From NCBI RefSeq assembly GCF_013186535.1, contig NZ_JABMCZ010000003.1:744001-808000 (forward strand): a DNA stretch of 64,000 nt, read 5' to 3'. Each line of letters opens with the position of its first letter. Position 1 is the first letter of the stretch. The stretch is from Nocardia terpenica (GTDB lineage: Bacteria; Actinomycetota; Actinomycetes; Mycobacteriales; Mycobacteriaceae). Of this stretch, positions 1-8,108 are shown in pieces. A model generated the notes under the pieces. It was not told the origin of the DNA. It saw only the letters and a list, made by a program, of their open reading frames with translations, and did not search any database. The translations under genes were made by a program, and so were the position numbers.

Positions 1-62
1 ACGACCTCGAGGCCCTCGCCAACGGCACCCTGCACCGCCGCGCGCAGTCCCGCTGGAACTGA
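1..62 (+). CDS. 3' end of a gene cut by the window edge
   Basis: An open frame from base 3 reads DLEALANGTLHRRAQSRWN and ends at TGA 60-62. Only 19 residues are visible and I do not recognise the family. It is the last gene before the tandem array and hairpin at 81-227, so the repeat locus begins about 20 bp after its stop codon. Confidence 0.4.
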   Translation, partial: DLEALANGTLHRRAQSRWN

Positions 63-80
63 CCCTCCTCGCTGTACTGC

Positions 81-200
81 CTGTCGGTCCGGCACTATCG
101 CCGGTGGTTCCCGTCGGTCCGGCTCTGTCGCCTGTGGTTCCCGTCGGTCCGGCTCTGTCGCCGGTGGTTCCCGTCGGTCCGGCTCTGTCGCCTGTGATTC
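81..200. repeat. Tandem array, four 30-bp units
   Basis: Four head-to-tail copies of a 30-bp unit (81-110, 111-140, 141-170, 171-200), each containing GTCCGGCTCTGTCGCC or a close variant. The last unit runs directly into the left arm of the hairpin at 191-227. No RBS or coding signal is present. This is the first of the hairpin-plus-array loci in the window. Confidence 0.85.
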
Positions 201-227
201 CGGCGTGCTTTTGGCCGGAATCACAGG
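191..227. repeat. Perfect 14-bp hairpin of the TTTTGGCC family
   Basis: CCTGTGATTCCGGC (191-204), a 9-nt loop GTGCTTTTG (205-213) and the exact complement (214-227). The stem is strong but has no T-tract after it, so it is not a classic intrinsic terminator. The same hairpin core recurs at 1855, 1892, 15674, 15907, 25759, 29388, 29726, 34245 and 34287. Confidence 0.85.
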
Positions 228-338
228 CAGCACAGCCGTTTCCCTGTTCCAGGCCCGAGCTCGCACCCCCGCTGCTATATTCCGAATAGCGTCATTTTCG
301 CTTTCATGCAGTCGACGGCACGTGAGGACGGCCTGCGC

Positions 339-1781
339 ATGATGGGATGTCGGCACGCGGTGCGGCGGGGATGCGCGATGATCGCCGCGGCCGTGATCGG
401 TGCGGGACTGTGTGCGGGAGTGGGCAATTCGGCCGCCGACCCGCCGGATCCGATCCCCGCGCTGCACGCCCAGGGCTCTGCGATCGTCGACGAGTACGGC
501 CGCACGGTGCTGCTGCACGGGGTGAACAATGTGCACAAGCAGGCCCCGTTCGTGCAGGCCGGGGACGGCTTCACCGTCTCCGATCGGGATGCGAAGTTAT
601 TGGCGCAGCACGGATTCGACGTTGTGCGGCTCGGCGTCCCGTTCGAGGCGCTCATGCCGACCCGGGGCACGATCGATACCGCGCTGCTGGACCGGGTCGT
701 CCAGGTTGTGGATACCCTTGCCGCACAGGGGATCTACACCCTGCTCGACGATCACCAGGACGGGCTGTCGAAGATCTGGGGCGGCAACGGATTTCCCGAC
801 TGGGCCATCAGGTCGCGGCCCGCGCCCTGGGAGCCCAATCCCGGTTTCCCGCTGTATTACCTGATGCCCAGCATGAATCGGGGCTGGGACGAGGTGTGGA
901 ACAACACCTACGGCGTGCTCGATCAGCTCGGCACGGCGCTCGGTGAGTTGGCCGCCAAGGTGCGGGGCCATTCGGGGGTGCTCGGTATCGAACTGCTCAA
1001 CGAGCCCTGGCCCGGCTCGGCCTTCGCCTCCTGCTATCCCAACGGGTGCCCCGACTTCGACGCCGAATACCAAGCGGCCATGCAGAAGCTGACCACGGCG
1101 GTGCGCGCCCGCAATGCGTCCGTCCCGGTGCTGTGGGAACCCAATGTGACCTGGAACGAGACCATGCCGACCTACCTCGGCAAGAATCCGCCCATCACCG
1201 ACCCGAATATCGTGTTCGCGCCGCACGATTACTGCATCCCCAGCCAGCTGGCGATCTACCTCGGCCTGCCCGAGCAGCTGCGCGGCCTGTGCCCGGTGCA
1301 GCAGGACAAGACCTGGAGCAATATCGACTCCTTCACCCGGCGCACCGGAATCCCCGCGCTCGTAGACGAATTCGGCGACGGCGACCCCACGGTCCTGCAC
1401 AACACCACGACCCGCGCCGACGAGCGCACCATCGGCTGGGCGTACTGGCACTACCAGTCGAGCTACGGCCCCGGTGCCCCGCGCCCCGACCCCTTCCTCG
1501 GCGCCATAGGCCCAGAACTCGTCCGCACCTATCCCCGAGCCACCGCAGGCACCCCCACCCACCTGTCCTACGACCCCACCACAGGCACATTCACCTACAC
1601 CTACACCCCCCACCCCGCCACCAAGCCCACCGAAATCTACATCTCGGACATCGCCTACCCCCACGGCTACCAGGCCCAAGCCGCCGACGCCACCATCACC
1701 TCCCCCCCAAACGCCCCCACCCTCACCCTAGAAGCCACCGGCCCCACCCCAGTCACCATCCACATCACCCGCCCCCAATAA
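339..1781 (+). CDS. Secreted GH5 glycosidase, endoglycoceramidase-like
   Basis: A glycoside hydrolase family 5 enzyme of the endoglycoceramidase type, which releases intact glycans from glycosphingolipids; the exact substrate is inferred. Residues 1-33 form a signal peptide (Arg-rich start, hydrophobic AMIAAAVIGAGLCAGV). The TIM-barrel signatures are HGVNN, the acid/base glutamate in LLNEPW (Glu222) and the nucleophile in LVDEFGDG (Glu344). Their spacing is close to that of Rhodococcus endoglycoceramidase II. The last 90 or so residues form a Thr/Pro-rich beta domain. ATG 339 was preferred over ATG 306 because the signal peptide then begins at the first residue and a GAGGA lies upstream. About 480 residues is normal for the family. 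It is exported and acts alone; no operon partner is seen. Confidence 0.85.
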   Translation: MMGCRHAVRRGCAMIAAAVIGAGLCAGVGNSAADPPDPIPALHAQGSAIVDEYGRTVLLHGVNNVHKQAPFVQAGDGFTVSDRDAKLLAQHGFDVVRLGVPFEALMPTRGTIDTALLDRVVQVVDTLAAQGIYTLLDDHQDGLSKIWGGNGFPDWAIRSRPAPWEPNPGFPLYYLMPSMNRGWDEVWNNTYGVLDQLGTALGELAAKVRGHSGVLGIELLNEPWPGSAFASCYPNGCPDFDAEYQAAMQKLTTAVRARNASVPVLWEPNVTWNETMPTYLGKNPPITDPNIVFAPHDYCIPSQLAIYLGLPEQLRGLCPVQQDKTWSNIDSFTRRTGIPALVDEFGDGDPTVLHNTTTRADERTIGWAYWHYQSSYGPGAPRPDPFLGAIGPELVRTYPRATAGTPTHLSYDPTTGTFTYTYTPHPATKPTEIYISDIAYPHGYQAQAADATITSPPNAPTLTLEATGPTPVTIHITRPQ

Positions 1782-1807
1782 TCCCGCCACGACCAGCACA
1801 CGATCGT

Positions 1808-1918
1808 CCCGGCATGAGCGGTACCCAGTAGCCCCGGCATGAGCAGTACCCAATGATCCCGGCATGCTTTTGGCCGGGATCCACCCACCGAGATTCCGGC
1901 CAAAAGCACGCCGGAATC
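1808..1918. repeat. Inverted pair of family hairpins with a short array
   Basis: Two or more degenerate 25-bp units (CCCGGCATGAGCGGTACCCA type) lead into hairpin GATCCCGGC/GCCGGGATC (1855-1881, loop ATGCTTTTG). A second hairpin in the opposite orientation follows, GATTCCGGC/GCCGGAATC (1892-1918, loop CAAAAGCAC). The pair lies in the 299-bp gap between convergent genes (GH5 and an RNHCP gene); nothing else is seen in that gap. Confidence 0.8.
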
Positions 1919-2080
1919 GACAACTATGTCTGCGCCGCAATGGGGGACGAGCGCGCCCGCGCCGCGCTGTCCGACGGGTGGGCCTGCGCCGCTGCCGGAG
2001 GAATGGCCGCGCACGAGATGTACGCGGCCGTCCTCACAGCGCCAGCAGGTATGACCGCGCGGAGTACGCGCAGCCGTACT

Positions 2081-2491
2081 TCACAGCGCCAGCAGGGCCC
2101 GATGGCCGAGCCGTGGGCTGGCCAAGGGGCGCAAGGCTATTCGCATCAGTGCGAGGGCGTTGTCGTCTCCCGCAATGCGATTCACCTTCAGTATTCCGCA
2201 GGCGAGGCACTGGTGGACCAGGGACCATTCGCCATTGTCGCGGGTGGTGAGGCTGACGGCGGTCATGCGGCCGCCGCAGGGGTCGGCGCGGTCGCCGGGG
2301 GTGCGGCGGTCGATGTGCTTGCTGGTCAGGCAGGTTGGGCAGTGGTTGCGGTGGGCGGTGCCGGGGGCGTGCGTGGGCACGTCCCGGCGGCAGCCGACGC
2401 AGCGGAACGCGTCGCCGGACTCGCCGCCGGGGCCGTGCAGCACCTGTTTCGGTCGTTGCGGCCGGCGGGCCGACGGTTTTCTCCGTGGCAT
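2081..2491 (-). CDS. RNHCP-domain zinc-ribbon-like protein (second copy)
   Basis: A 136-residue protein of the RNHCP domain family, small predicted metal-binding proteins of unknown function. Visible hallmarks are FRCVGC, the signature HRNHCPTC, further cysteines (DPCGGRM, VHQCLACG) and the terminal GDDNALALMR. The Cys pairs suggest a bound zinc. The first 30 residues are basic (PRRKPSARRPQRP), which would allow nucleic-acid contact; that is inference. ATG 2491 is chosen because the reading frame further upstream belongs to the neighbouring paralogue. It lies 8 bp downstream of that paralogue, so the two are probably co-transcribed. Confidence 0.75.
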   Translation of the reverse strand: MPRRKPSARRPQRPKQVLHGPGGESGDAFRCVGCRRDVPTHAPGTAHRNHCPTCLTSKHIDRRTPGDRADPCGGRMTAVSLTTRDNGEWSLVHQCLACGILKVNRIAGDDNALALMRIALRPLASPRLGHRALLAL

Positions 2492-2499
2492 GCCGGACC

Positions 2500-2895
2500 T
2501 CACAGATCGCCGAAAACTTCGAGCGGGAAAGGCGGTTCGGCCAGCGGCCGCACCGCCAGCCGCATCAGCATGAGCTGATTGTCGTCCCCGCTCACCGGAT
2601 GCATGGCCAACTCGTGACACCGCGTGCAGCGGTGCACCAGGGCCCAGTCGCCGGTGCGCAGCACCGCGATCGACAGCGGAGCCATCCGGCCCTGGCACTG
2701 CGACACGCCACCGTCGACGTGATCGTGGATGTGCCGCGAGCTCAGGCAGCTCGGACAGTGATTGCGGCGGGTGTTGTCCGGCGCGAGCGTGGCCACGACG
2801 AGGCCGCAGCGCATGCAGGGGAAGGTCGCGGTGCGCAGCGCCGGACTCGGCCCGTGCTGGGTGGAGGTGTGCTGATCGGAGGTGTTGTTCGACAC
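2500..2895 (-). CDS. RNHCP-domain zinc-ribbon-like protein (first copy)
   Basis: A paralogue of the downstream gene: PCMRCG, TRRNHCPSC, VHRCTRCHE and SGDDNQLMLMR occupy the same order and spacing. It is a 131-residue predicted soluble zinc-binding protein; the domain's role is unknown. GTG 2895 is preferred over ATG 2928 because GAAGGAG sits about 6 nt before the GTG and nothing usable precedes the ATG. Two neighbouring RNHCP genes point to local duplication; they have diverged considerably outside the motifs. Confidence 0.75.
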   Translation of the reverse strand: MSNNTSDQHTSTQHGPSPALRTATFPCMRCGLVVATLAPDNTRRNHCPSCLSSRHIHDHVDGGVSQCQGRMAPLSIAVLRTGDWALVHRCTRCHELAMHPVSGDDNQLMLMRLAVRPLAEPPFPLEVFGDL

Positions 2896-3235
2896 CCGGA
2901 ACTCCTTCGTCGACTGGAAACAGAGCAACGGGAGCAGGCCGAGTGCGCCTGGAAACCTACGTCGTCAGTGCGCGACGACGTGGAGGTCGGCGATAACCGT
3001 GTGTTGAGGCGCACGCGGCGCGAGCCGGGTCATAGGCATCCTCGAGTCGAGCGGACATTCCTGACGGCGAGAAGCCGTGCCGTCTCAGGTAACCACCGAC
3101 ACGGACGCGGAGCCACCGAATTTCCCGCGACCGTTTTCTCCGCAATTGGACGCTGGACCAACTCGGGGTATTCTCGCAGGTCGAGAGGAGTATGAACATG
3201 GTAATCATTTCTATTTACTATCAATCGCCGATCTG
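2896..3235. other. 340-bp gap with a possible 13-codon leader ORF
   Basis: This is the divergent region between the RNHCP pair and the DUF2165 gene. GAGAGGAG (3183-3190) is followed 7 nt later by ATG 3198 and the frame MVIISIYYQSPIW, whose TGA (3237-3239) overlaps the GTG start (3236) of the membrane protein. The layout fits a translationally coupled leader peptide. No repeat, RNA gene or other coding sequence is apparent. Confidence 0.3.
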
Positions 3236-3826
3236 GTGACCGATCTCGCAACCTGGGGGCGCATCCGGCGAATATCGGTGGCGGCATTGGCCGCACTGAC
3301 CGGAGTCGGCTGTCTCATGGGCGCGATATCGCATGTCGTCGATGTCGACCGGGGACTGCACTGCGCGCTGGCGGAGGCCGAAACACCCGGTTCCTGTGCG
3401 TATATCACGCTGGCCGGGTGGATTGCCGTGATCGCGGTGGAGTTCGCCATCGCGGCGGTCATGTTCACCGCCGCGCCGCTGTGGGTGCGTTCGCTGGCCG
3501 CCGATCGGGCGACCGCCGGTCCGGGGATGGCCGAAAGGATGACGGATTTCGGTTGGGGTGTCGAAATTCTCCTGTCCGCCTTCGGATTTCTGACCGTCGG
3601 AAACGAGTGGCCGCTGCGCTGGATCTGGCCGGAGTGGGCCGGGAGCCGGGCGCCGCTACACATCTTCCTGGTGGCCGCCACCGGGCTGGTGCTGTCGCAG
3701 CTGTCCGACAACGGGATCGGCCTGCGCGGCCGCCGAGGCCCGCGACAGTCGCCACAGCGCAACGGGTCCGAGCGCGAGCGCGACCACGGCGAGAATCACC
3801 ACCAGCCGGACGACCGGCAGCGGTGA
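3236..3826 (+). CDS. DUF2165-like four-helix membrane protein
   Basis: A predicted integral membrane protein of 196 residues with segments VAALAALTGVGCLMGAI, ITLAGWIAVIAVEFAIAAV, VEILLSAFGFLTV and LHIFLVAATGLVLSQL. The pattern GNEWPLRWIWPEW followed by a last helix matches DUF2165 proteins (GGEWF...W), a family of unknown function. GTG 3236 is chosen because the frame upstream has atypical codon use and no hydrophobic or RBS signal. Its last 57 codons overlap the convergent prepilin peptidase gene, giving a charged tail (RNGSERERDHGENHH) that may not be functional. Confidence 0.55.
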   Translation: MTDLATWGRIRRISVAALAALTGVGCLMGAISHVVDVDRGLHCALAEAETPGSCAYITLAGWIAVIAVEFAIAAVMFTAAPLWVRSLAADRATAGPGMAERMTDFGWGVEILLSAFGFLTVGNEWPLRWIWPEWAGSRAPLHIFLVAATGLVLSQLSDNGIGLRGRRGPRQSPQRNGSERERDHGENHHQPDDRQR

Positions 3827-4765
3827 ATCCACGGCCAGCGCGATCACCATGGCCACCAGCGACATCGGCAGCACGCCGAACACCATCGTGATCAGCAGCC
3901 GGTCGCCCGCACCCAGATACCGGGCCAGCCGCCGCGGCGCCGTCAACGGCAGGCCGAGGCCGATGGCGACCACCGCGACCCCGCCGACGAACCGGGTGAC
4001 CGAGGTCGAATCGGCCAGGGCCGCAGCGGTTCCCGCCACCAGATACGGTGCGGCGGGAAGCGCCTCGGCGGCCGCGCCGCCCCGCCGGATCGACCGCACG
4101 ATCACCGCGGGCACCATCAGGCCCAGCCCGAGCACGAGCGCCACGCCCGCCCGATCCCAGCCCTCGTATCCCGCGATCAACATGAGCGGCACCAGAAACC
4201 ACACATCCCCCAGCCCGAGCATCCCCCGGGAGACGACCGCGAATGTCCAGGTCGCCGCGAAGATCCCGCCCGCCGCCGCGACGGCCCGCGCCAGCGCCGC
4301 CATATCCCCGGAGGTCGCGCTCGCCGCCGCCAGCAGGAAGGCCGCCAGGATCGCGCCGACCCGACTGAGCGCCAACGGGATTCGGTGGGCGTGCGCATCG
4401 ATCCACGCCGCCCAGACCGCCAGGGCCGACACCGCGAGCCAGGCGATGACCGCGGGCCGGTCGCCCGCCTTCGCGATCGCCGCGCACCACAGCGCCGCAT
4501 TCGCGGCGATAGGCAGGATGTGTCGGGTGTCGACCGCGATGCCGACCGTCGCGCACCAGCGCTCGACCACCGGCCGCGCGAGCCGCGCCGCCAGCGCCCC
4601 GGCAATGCCCGCGAACGCCACCGCCACCGCATCCAGCGCGAGCAGTCCCGCACCGGTCGCCGCCGCGCTCGCGGCGACGATCAGGCCGATCCGAATCGGC
4701 CCGTCCAGCCGGTCGGCCGCCGGTGCCGCGACCGGTTCGCCCGATCGGGCCGTGGTCGATGGCAT
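3656..4765 (-). CDS. Type IV prepilin peptidase (A24 family), TadV-like
   Basis: A membrane aspartic protease that cleaves the leader of Flp/TadE-type prepilins. It has many transmembrane segments. The two catalytic aspartates sit in WIDAHAHRIP (Asp123) and GLGDVWF (Asp187), the A24 signatures. At 369 residues it is longer than most homologues; three extra hydrophobic segments follow the peptidase core and the tail overlaps the DUF2165 gene. GGGAGG precedes ATG 4765 by 9 nt. An operator of the BlaI-type palindrome lies just upstream (4784-4807), the same as in front of the tad operon. Its likely substrates, the DRGxVxE proteins at 8516-9566, are encoded 4 kb away. Confidence 0.85.
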   Translation of the reverse strand: MPSTTARSGEPVAAPAADRLDGPIRIGLIVAASAAATGAGLLALDAVAVAFAGIAGALAARLARPVVERWCATVGIAVDTRHILPIAANAALWCAAIAKAGDRPAVIAWLAVSALAVWAAWIDAHAHRIPLALSRVGAILAAFLLAAASATSGDMAALARAVAAAGGIFAATWTFAVVSRGMLGLGDVWFLVPLMLIAGYEGWDRAGVALVLGLGLMVPAVIVRSIRRGGAAAEALPAAPYLVAGTAAALADSTSVTRFVGGVAVVAIGLGLPLTAPRRLARYLGAGDRLLITMVFGVLPMSLVAMVIALAVDSPLPVVRLVVILAVVALALGPVALWRLSRASAAAQADPVVGQLRQHQPGGGHQEDV

Positions 4766-4783
4766 CGGCCCACACCTCCCAAT

Positions 4784-4807
4784 TACTATTAACGTACATA
4801 GATAGTA
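4784..4807. promoter_or_regulatory. BlaI-type operator, site 1
   Basis: A 24-bp near-palindrome, left half TACTATTAACGT, right half ACATAGATAGTA. It lies in the 90-bp divergent gap between the prepilin peptidase and the chorismate mutase genes, so it could control both. One of eight sites with the same layout between 4.7 and 21.5 kb. Confidence 0.75.
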
Positions 4808-4855
4808 GATGACGTGGCCCGGAGGGGGTCACGTGACAGTGAAAGGTGAGGGGTC

Positions 4856-5452
4856 ATGAAGGGATTTGCCGCGGCCGCGGTGACCACGGCGGCGTTCCTG
4901 GCGGTTTCGATATCGGATGCCGGATCCGCTGCGGCGGAACCGGATTCGCATCCGCTGGATCGCCTGGTGGCGCTGGTCGCCGACCGGCTCGACACCGCCG
5001 ACACCGTGGCGGCGGTCAAGTGGGCCGCCGCGGCGCGCGAGGGCGCCGAACCGGTCATCGACGATCCGGCGCGCGAGGCGCGGATCTACGAGGCGATGGC
5101 CCGGCTGGGCGCCGAGCGCGGCCTGCCGGAGCCGTGGGTGCGGCAGGTGTTCGCGGGGCAGATCGAGGCCAACAAGATCGTGCAGCGTGGCCTGGTCGAG
5201 CGCTGGCGGGCCGGGGTGGCCGCAGCGCCCGTGCCCGCGACCGACCTCGCGGGCGTCCGCCCCGTCATCGATCGGGCCAATGTCGAGATCGTCGAGCAGC
5301 TGGCCGCGCACCGGGCGGAACTGTCCGCCCCGGGCTGCGCCACCGACCTCGCGGGAAGCGTCCTGGACACGATGCCCGCCCGCAACGGCGATGCCGTGTA
5401 CCGGGTCGCGCTGGTTCGCGCCTCCTTCGGATTGTGCGCGACGCCGTCGTAA
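4856..5452 (+). CDS. Secreted chorismate mutase (AroQ gamma class)
   Basis: Converts chorismate to prephenate outside the cytoplasm. The 198-residue protein has a signal peptide (1-27, ending AGSAAAE) and the all-helical AroQ gamma core: ADRL (Arg44), AAVKW (Lys55), REARIYEAMARLG and the QIEANKIVQRG helix. Cys161 and Cys194 could form the C-terminal disulfide described for the secreted mycobacterial enzyme. Length and layout match that enzyme (Rv1885c type). AGGTGAGGGG precedes ATG 4856. It is divergent from the prepilin peptidase and shares BlaI-type operator site 1. The role of exported chorismate mutases in mycolic-acid bacteria is unsettled. Confidence 0.85.
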   Translation: MKGFAAAAVTTAAFLAVSISDAGSAAAEPDSHPLDRLVALVADRLDTADTVAAVKWAAAAREGAEPVIDDPAREARIYEAMARLGAERGLPEPWVRQVFAGQIEANKIVQRGLVERWRAGVAAAPVPATDLAGVRPVIDRANVEIVEQLAAHRAELSAPGCATDLAGSVLDTMPARNGDAVYRVALVRASFGLCATPS

Positions 5453-5588
5453 TCGATCCGAGATAGCGCGCTCGAGCAGCCAATTGAGCGCCGAGGCGAA
5501 TAATTCTTCGCCAACCCGAACTTTCGAAATTCGGTAAATTCCGCCGAGAGTCCGGGAGTCGCCGGTCGGCGGCGACTTGACAGCGTAT

Positions 5589-5612
5589 TACTATCTATGT
5601 ACGTATTCAGTA
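5589..5612. promoter_or_regulatory. BlaI-type operator, site 2 (blaI promoter)
   Basis: Left half TACTATCTATGTAC is exact; the right half (GTATTCAGTA) is degraded and followed by TAGTAG. It sits 58 bp before the BlaI start codon in a 217-bp gap, the position expected for weak autoregulation. Confidence 0.7.
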
Positions 5613-5669
5613 GTAGCTAGTGATAGCTGAAGAGCGAGCCGAGCAGGCGAAGGGGCAAGGAGAGCCAGA

Positions 5670-6044
5670 GTGGGGACTCGTGGATTCGGAAATTTGGAGA
5701 CGGTCGTGATGGACCGGGTATGGGACCGCGAGGGCGAGACGACGACCGTCCGCGAGGTCTACGACGGCATCGCCGCCGAGCGCGAGATCGCCTACACCAC
5801 GGTCATGACCACCATGGACAATCTCCATCGCAAGGGCTGGCTGGAGCGCCGCCGTCAGGGCAAGGCGTTCCTGTATTGGCCCACCCTCACCCGGGAGGAG
5901 CACAGCGCGCGGCTGATGCGCGAGACACTGGACGGCGGCGGCGATTCCGACCTGGTGCTCGCGCATTTCGTCGAGCAGATCGGTCCGGAGGATTCGGAGC
6001 GGCTGGTGGCGGCGCTGCGCCGAATCCGACGCGGAGGCAAGTGA
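5670..6044 (+). CDS. blaI: BlaI/MecI-family repressor
   Basis: A 124-residue winged-helix regulator. The N-terminal wHTH reads GNLETVVMDRVWDREGETT, YTTVMTTMDNLHRKGWLER and GKAFLYWPTL, the BlaI family pattern including the recognition helix TTVMTTMDNL. The C-terminal helices form the dimer domain, which in the family contains the site cleaved after BlaR1 activation. GTG 5670 follows AAGGAG. Family members bind palindromes with TAC/GTA half-sites, which fits the eight 24-bp operators in this window, one of them in its own promoter. Candidate activating proteases are the M56 proteins at 14721 and 19222. Unlike the usual blaI-blaR pair, no protease gene is adjacent. Confidence 0.85.
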   Translation: MGTRGFGNLETVVMDRVWDREGETTTVREVYDGIAAEREIAYTTVMTTMDNLHRKGWLERRRQGKAFLYWPTLTREEHSARLMRETLDGGGDSDLVLAHFVEQIGPEDSERLVAALRRIRRGGK

Positions 6045-6053
6045 TTCCGGCAC

Positions 6054-6896
6054 TCAGCGACCGGGGGTGAGGGTAATCCCGTTGAGCGCCTGCGCCTCTC
6101 CGATGCGCTGATGGAACTGCGCGATCGTCGGCCACGGGACCACCCCGGCGAACACGGTGATCCGGTTCCACGGCGGCAACAGGTTTCGGATCCAGACCGA
6201 GAACGGCACCGTCCATCCGCTCGTCGCGGTCACGGTGAAGGTGCCGCCCGGCGCGTCGACGCTGCTCTTGCCGATGAAATGGCCGCAGCTCGGCGACGGC
6301 ACATCGCCGGCGCCGGGCCGCGACAGCGCGTCGAAGGCGCCCGTATAGGGCACGAACGGCTGTTGGGTGATGACTGGAGTCGGGTTCACGCACAGCGACG
6401 GCAGTGATCCGTCGCCCCAGTCCACGAGCACCCCGGGGTTGAACGCCGACAGTTCGATCCCGTAGAGCCCGATGATGTTCTTGATGCTCAGGTATTTCGG
6501 GCCGACCGTCGAATCTCGAATCTCGTCCGGGCAGATCCACGCCCAGGAGTTCAACCCGACCACGCCGGTGCTGCCGGAGTCGGTGGTGCCCGGGGCGAAG
6601 CACATGGGTGGCTGTTCCAGGTTCATCCAGCGTTCGATGATCTTGGGGGCCTCCCAGATCCAGAACCAGCCGCCGCCCTTGCCGCTGATCGGTTTGCCCT
6701 GCACCTCGGTCGGGGCCACCGGGATGGACGGGTCGCGGTTGAGCACCTCCGTCGCACCGACATGGGTGGTGCTCGGGGCGATATCGGTACCGCCGTCATC
6801 GGTTTCGGCCGCGGCCGTGCCCACGATCGGTGGCATCACGGACAGCAGCAAGGCGCACAATGCGGTGGTCAGCAGACGGACGGAACGCGGGGACAT
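6054..6896 (-). CDS. Exported protein of the tad locus, unknown function
   Basis: The last gene of the tad operon. It has 280 residues with a signal peptide (SVRLLTTALCALLLSVMPPIVGTAAAE). The mature part has four or more cysteines (PPMCFAPG, AWICPD, PSLCVN, SPSCGHF) and Trp-rich stretches (GGGWFWIWEAP). A WGDGS motif recalls PKD/Ig-like folds, but I do not recognise the family. ATG 6896 is chosen over 6941 because GGAGAGG lies 9 nt upstream and the signal peptide then starts at residue 1. Being downstream of the two lipoprotein genes, it may be a surface part of the pilus apparatus; that is inference. Confidence 0.7.
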   Translation of the reverse strand: MSPRSVRLLTTALCALLLSVMPPIVGTAAAETDDGGTDIAPSTTHVGATEVLNRDPSIPVAPTEVQGKPISGKGGGWFWIWEAPKIIERWMNLEQPPMCFAPGTTDSGSTGVVGLNSWAWICPDEIRDSTVGPKYLSIKNIIGLYGIELSAFNPGVLVDWGDGSLPSLCVNPTPVITQQPFVPYTGAFDALSRPGAGDVPSPSCGHFIGKSSVDAPGGTFTVTATSGWTVPFSVWIRNLLPPWNRITVFAGVVPWPTIAQFHQRIGEAQALNGITLTPGR

Positions 6897-6918
6897 CGGC
6901 GAAATCCTCTCCGGGAGT

Positions 6919-7509
6919 TCAGGAATCGGCACACGGGGCATACTGCGGGGCGGAATCGCCGGTCACCCGCCAGCCGTTCGGGTCGGGGTAGGCGTGATCG
7001 CGCACGGTGAGATCGGCCCGGACGCGCTGCGGGCGTTTCGGATCGACGGAGGGAACGCCGTCGTGGTCGCGCCAGGTGAGTCCGGAGATGTCCAGACAGA
7101 CCCGCACATGCACCCACGCCGGTGCCCCGGTGTCCTTGGGGCGCTGGGGAATTCCCGCGCCGGTGGCGGTCGCGTCGACGACCCGGAACGCACCGGATCC
7201 GATAATGCTCTGCGAGCGGCGCACCAGGATGTCCTCGGTCCAGGCCGTCAGGATCGGATCGTCCGCGACGGCCCGGAGCTGATCCAGCGGGGCAACCGGG
7301 TTGCCCTCCAGCCGCGACCAGGTGTCGTAGAACTCCCGCACCTTGGCGACCGCCTGCCGCTCGGCCGCGTCGGTGGGGTCGGTGGAATCGTCACGGTAGC
7401 CGCCGAATACGGGGCTGGAGCCGCTGGGAGTGGTGTCATCGGAACTGTGTGTCGCGCAACCGGCGGCGAGCAGGACGCCGATCAGGGCAAGGGGGAGACG
7501 AGGATTCAC
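6919..7509 (-). CDS. Tad-locus lipoprotein 2
   Basis: A lipoprotein with the leader NPRLPLALIGVLLAAGC; the lipobox cysteine is residue 18. The mature part has about 178 residues with an NTF2/Mce-accessory-like pattern (VREFYDTWSRLEGNP, SIIGSGAFRVVDATATG, WVHVRVCLDISG, GWRVTGD) shared with the upstream lipoprotein. GTG 7509 is selected because GGAGAG precedes it and the leader then begins at residue 1. Paired lipoproteins after tadG suggest an envelope anchoring or assembly role. Function is not established. Confidence 0.7.
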   Translation of the reverse strand: MNPRLPLALIGVLLAAGCATHSSDDTTPSGSSPVFGGYRDDSTDPTDAAERQAVAKVREFYDTWSRLEGNPVAPLDQLRAVADDPILTAWTEDILVRRSQSIIGSGAFRVVDATATGAGIPQRPKDTGAPAWVHVRVCLDISGLTWRDHDGVPSVDPKRPQRVRADLTVRDHAYPDPNGWRVTGDSAPQYAPCADS

Positions 7510-7525
7510 GAGACTCTCCGGCCGT

Positions 7526-8095
7526 TCAGAACAGGCTGGTGTCGCAGCGCTGATCCGGCAGCGCGACGGCGAGGGTGACCCGCCATCCGGCCGGGTCGGG
7601 CCAGTCCGGATCATCGACCTTGGTTATGACGGAGGCGGATCGGTTGCGATCGGCGCCGACACAAGTGTCGAAGTCGATAGTCGCGTGCCCGGGTGCGGGC
7701 GCGCCCGTGTCGGGATCCTTGGGCACCGTGTGGCGCGTGGGGCGGCTGCCGATCAGGGTCGGATTGATCCCCTCGCCGGTTCGGAGCTTCGACACCTCAC
7801 GCCGCGCCCGGTCCACCTGGTCGCCGCTCGAAACCGTCTGCAGCGCCTCGAGATCGGCGCCATCGTCGTGTGCCAGGCGGGTGAGCACGGCGTAGTAGTT
7901 CCGCAGCAGGGCGGTGGCTTGGTCGACAGCCTGCTGCTCGGGCGAGGCGGTCACCCCGGCGGGGCCGGACAGCCCCGGGCCGTGCGCGGGGATCGGCCCG
8001 GTGGTCACCCTGCTGCATCCGGCGAGCAGCGCGACGGTGAGTCCGCCGTAGGCGGCACGAATCATGTTCCGCCGCGCGGTATTTCGCTGATACAC
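7526..8095 (-). CDS. Tad-locus lipoprotein 1
   Basis: A 189-residue lipoprotein (AAYGGLTVALLAGC). After the lipobox it follows the same scheme as its downstream neighbour: a helix ALLRNYYAVLTRL, then TVSSGDQ, TIDFDTCVGADRN and PAGWRVTLAVALPDQRC. The two are probable paralogues in one operon, 16 bp apart. The domain resembles actinobacterial SnoaL/NTF2-like lipoprotein accessory factors, but I would not assign a function. It is transcribed with the pilus genes. Confidence 0.7.
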   Translation of the reverse strand: MYQRNTARRNMIRAAYGGLTVALLAGCSRVTTGPIPAHGPGLSGPAGVTASPEQQAVDQATALLRNYYAVLTRLAHDDGADLEALQTVSSGDQVDRARREVSKLRTGEGINPTLIGSRPTRHTVPKDPDTGAPAPGHATIDFDTCVGADRNRSASVITKVDDPDWPDPAGWRVTLAVALPDQRCDTSLF

Positions 8096-8108
8096 CGCTT
8101 CTCCTCCG

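Noticed and set aside
191..227. TTTTGGCC hairpins as intrinsic terminators
   Set aside because: The T-run is in the loop, not after the stem, and one pair lies inside an open coding gene. Some termination activity is possible but not shown.
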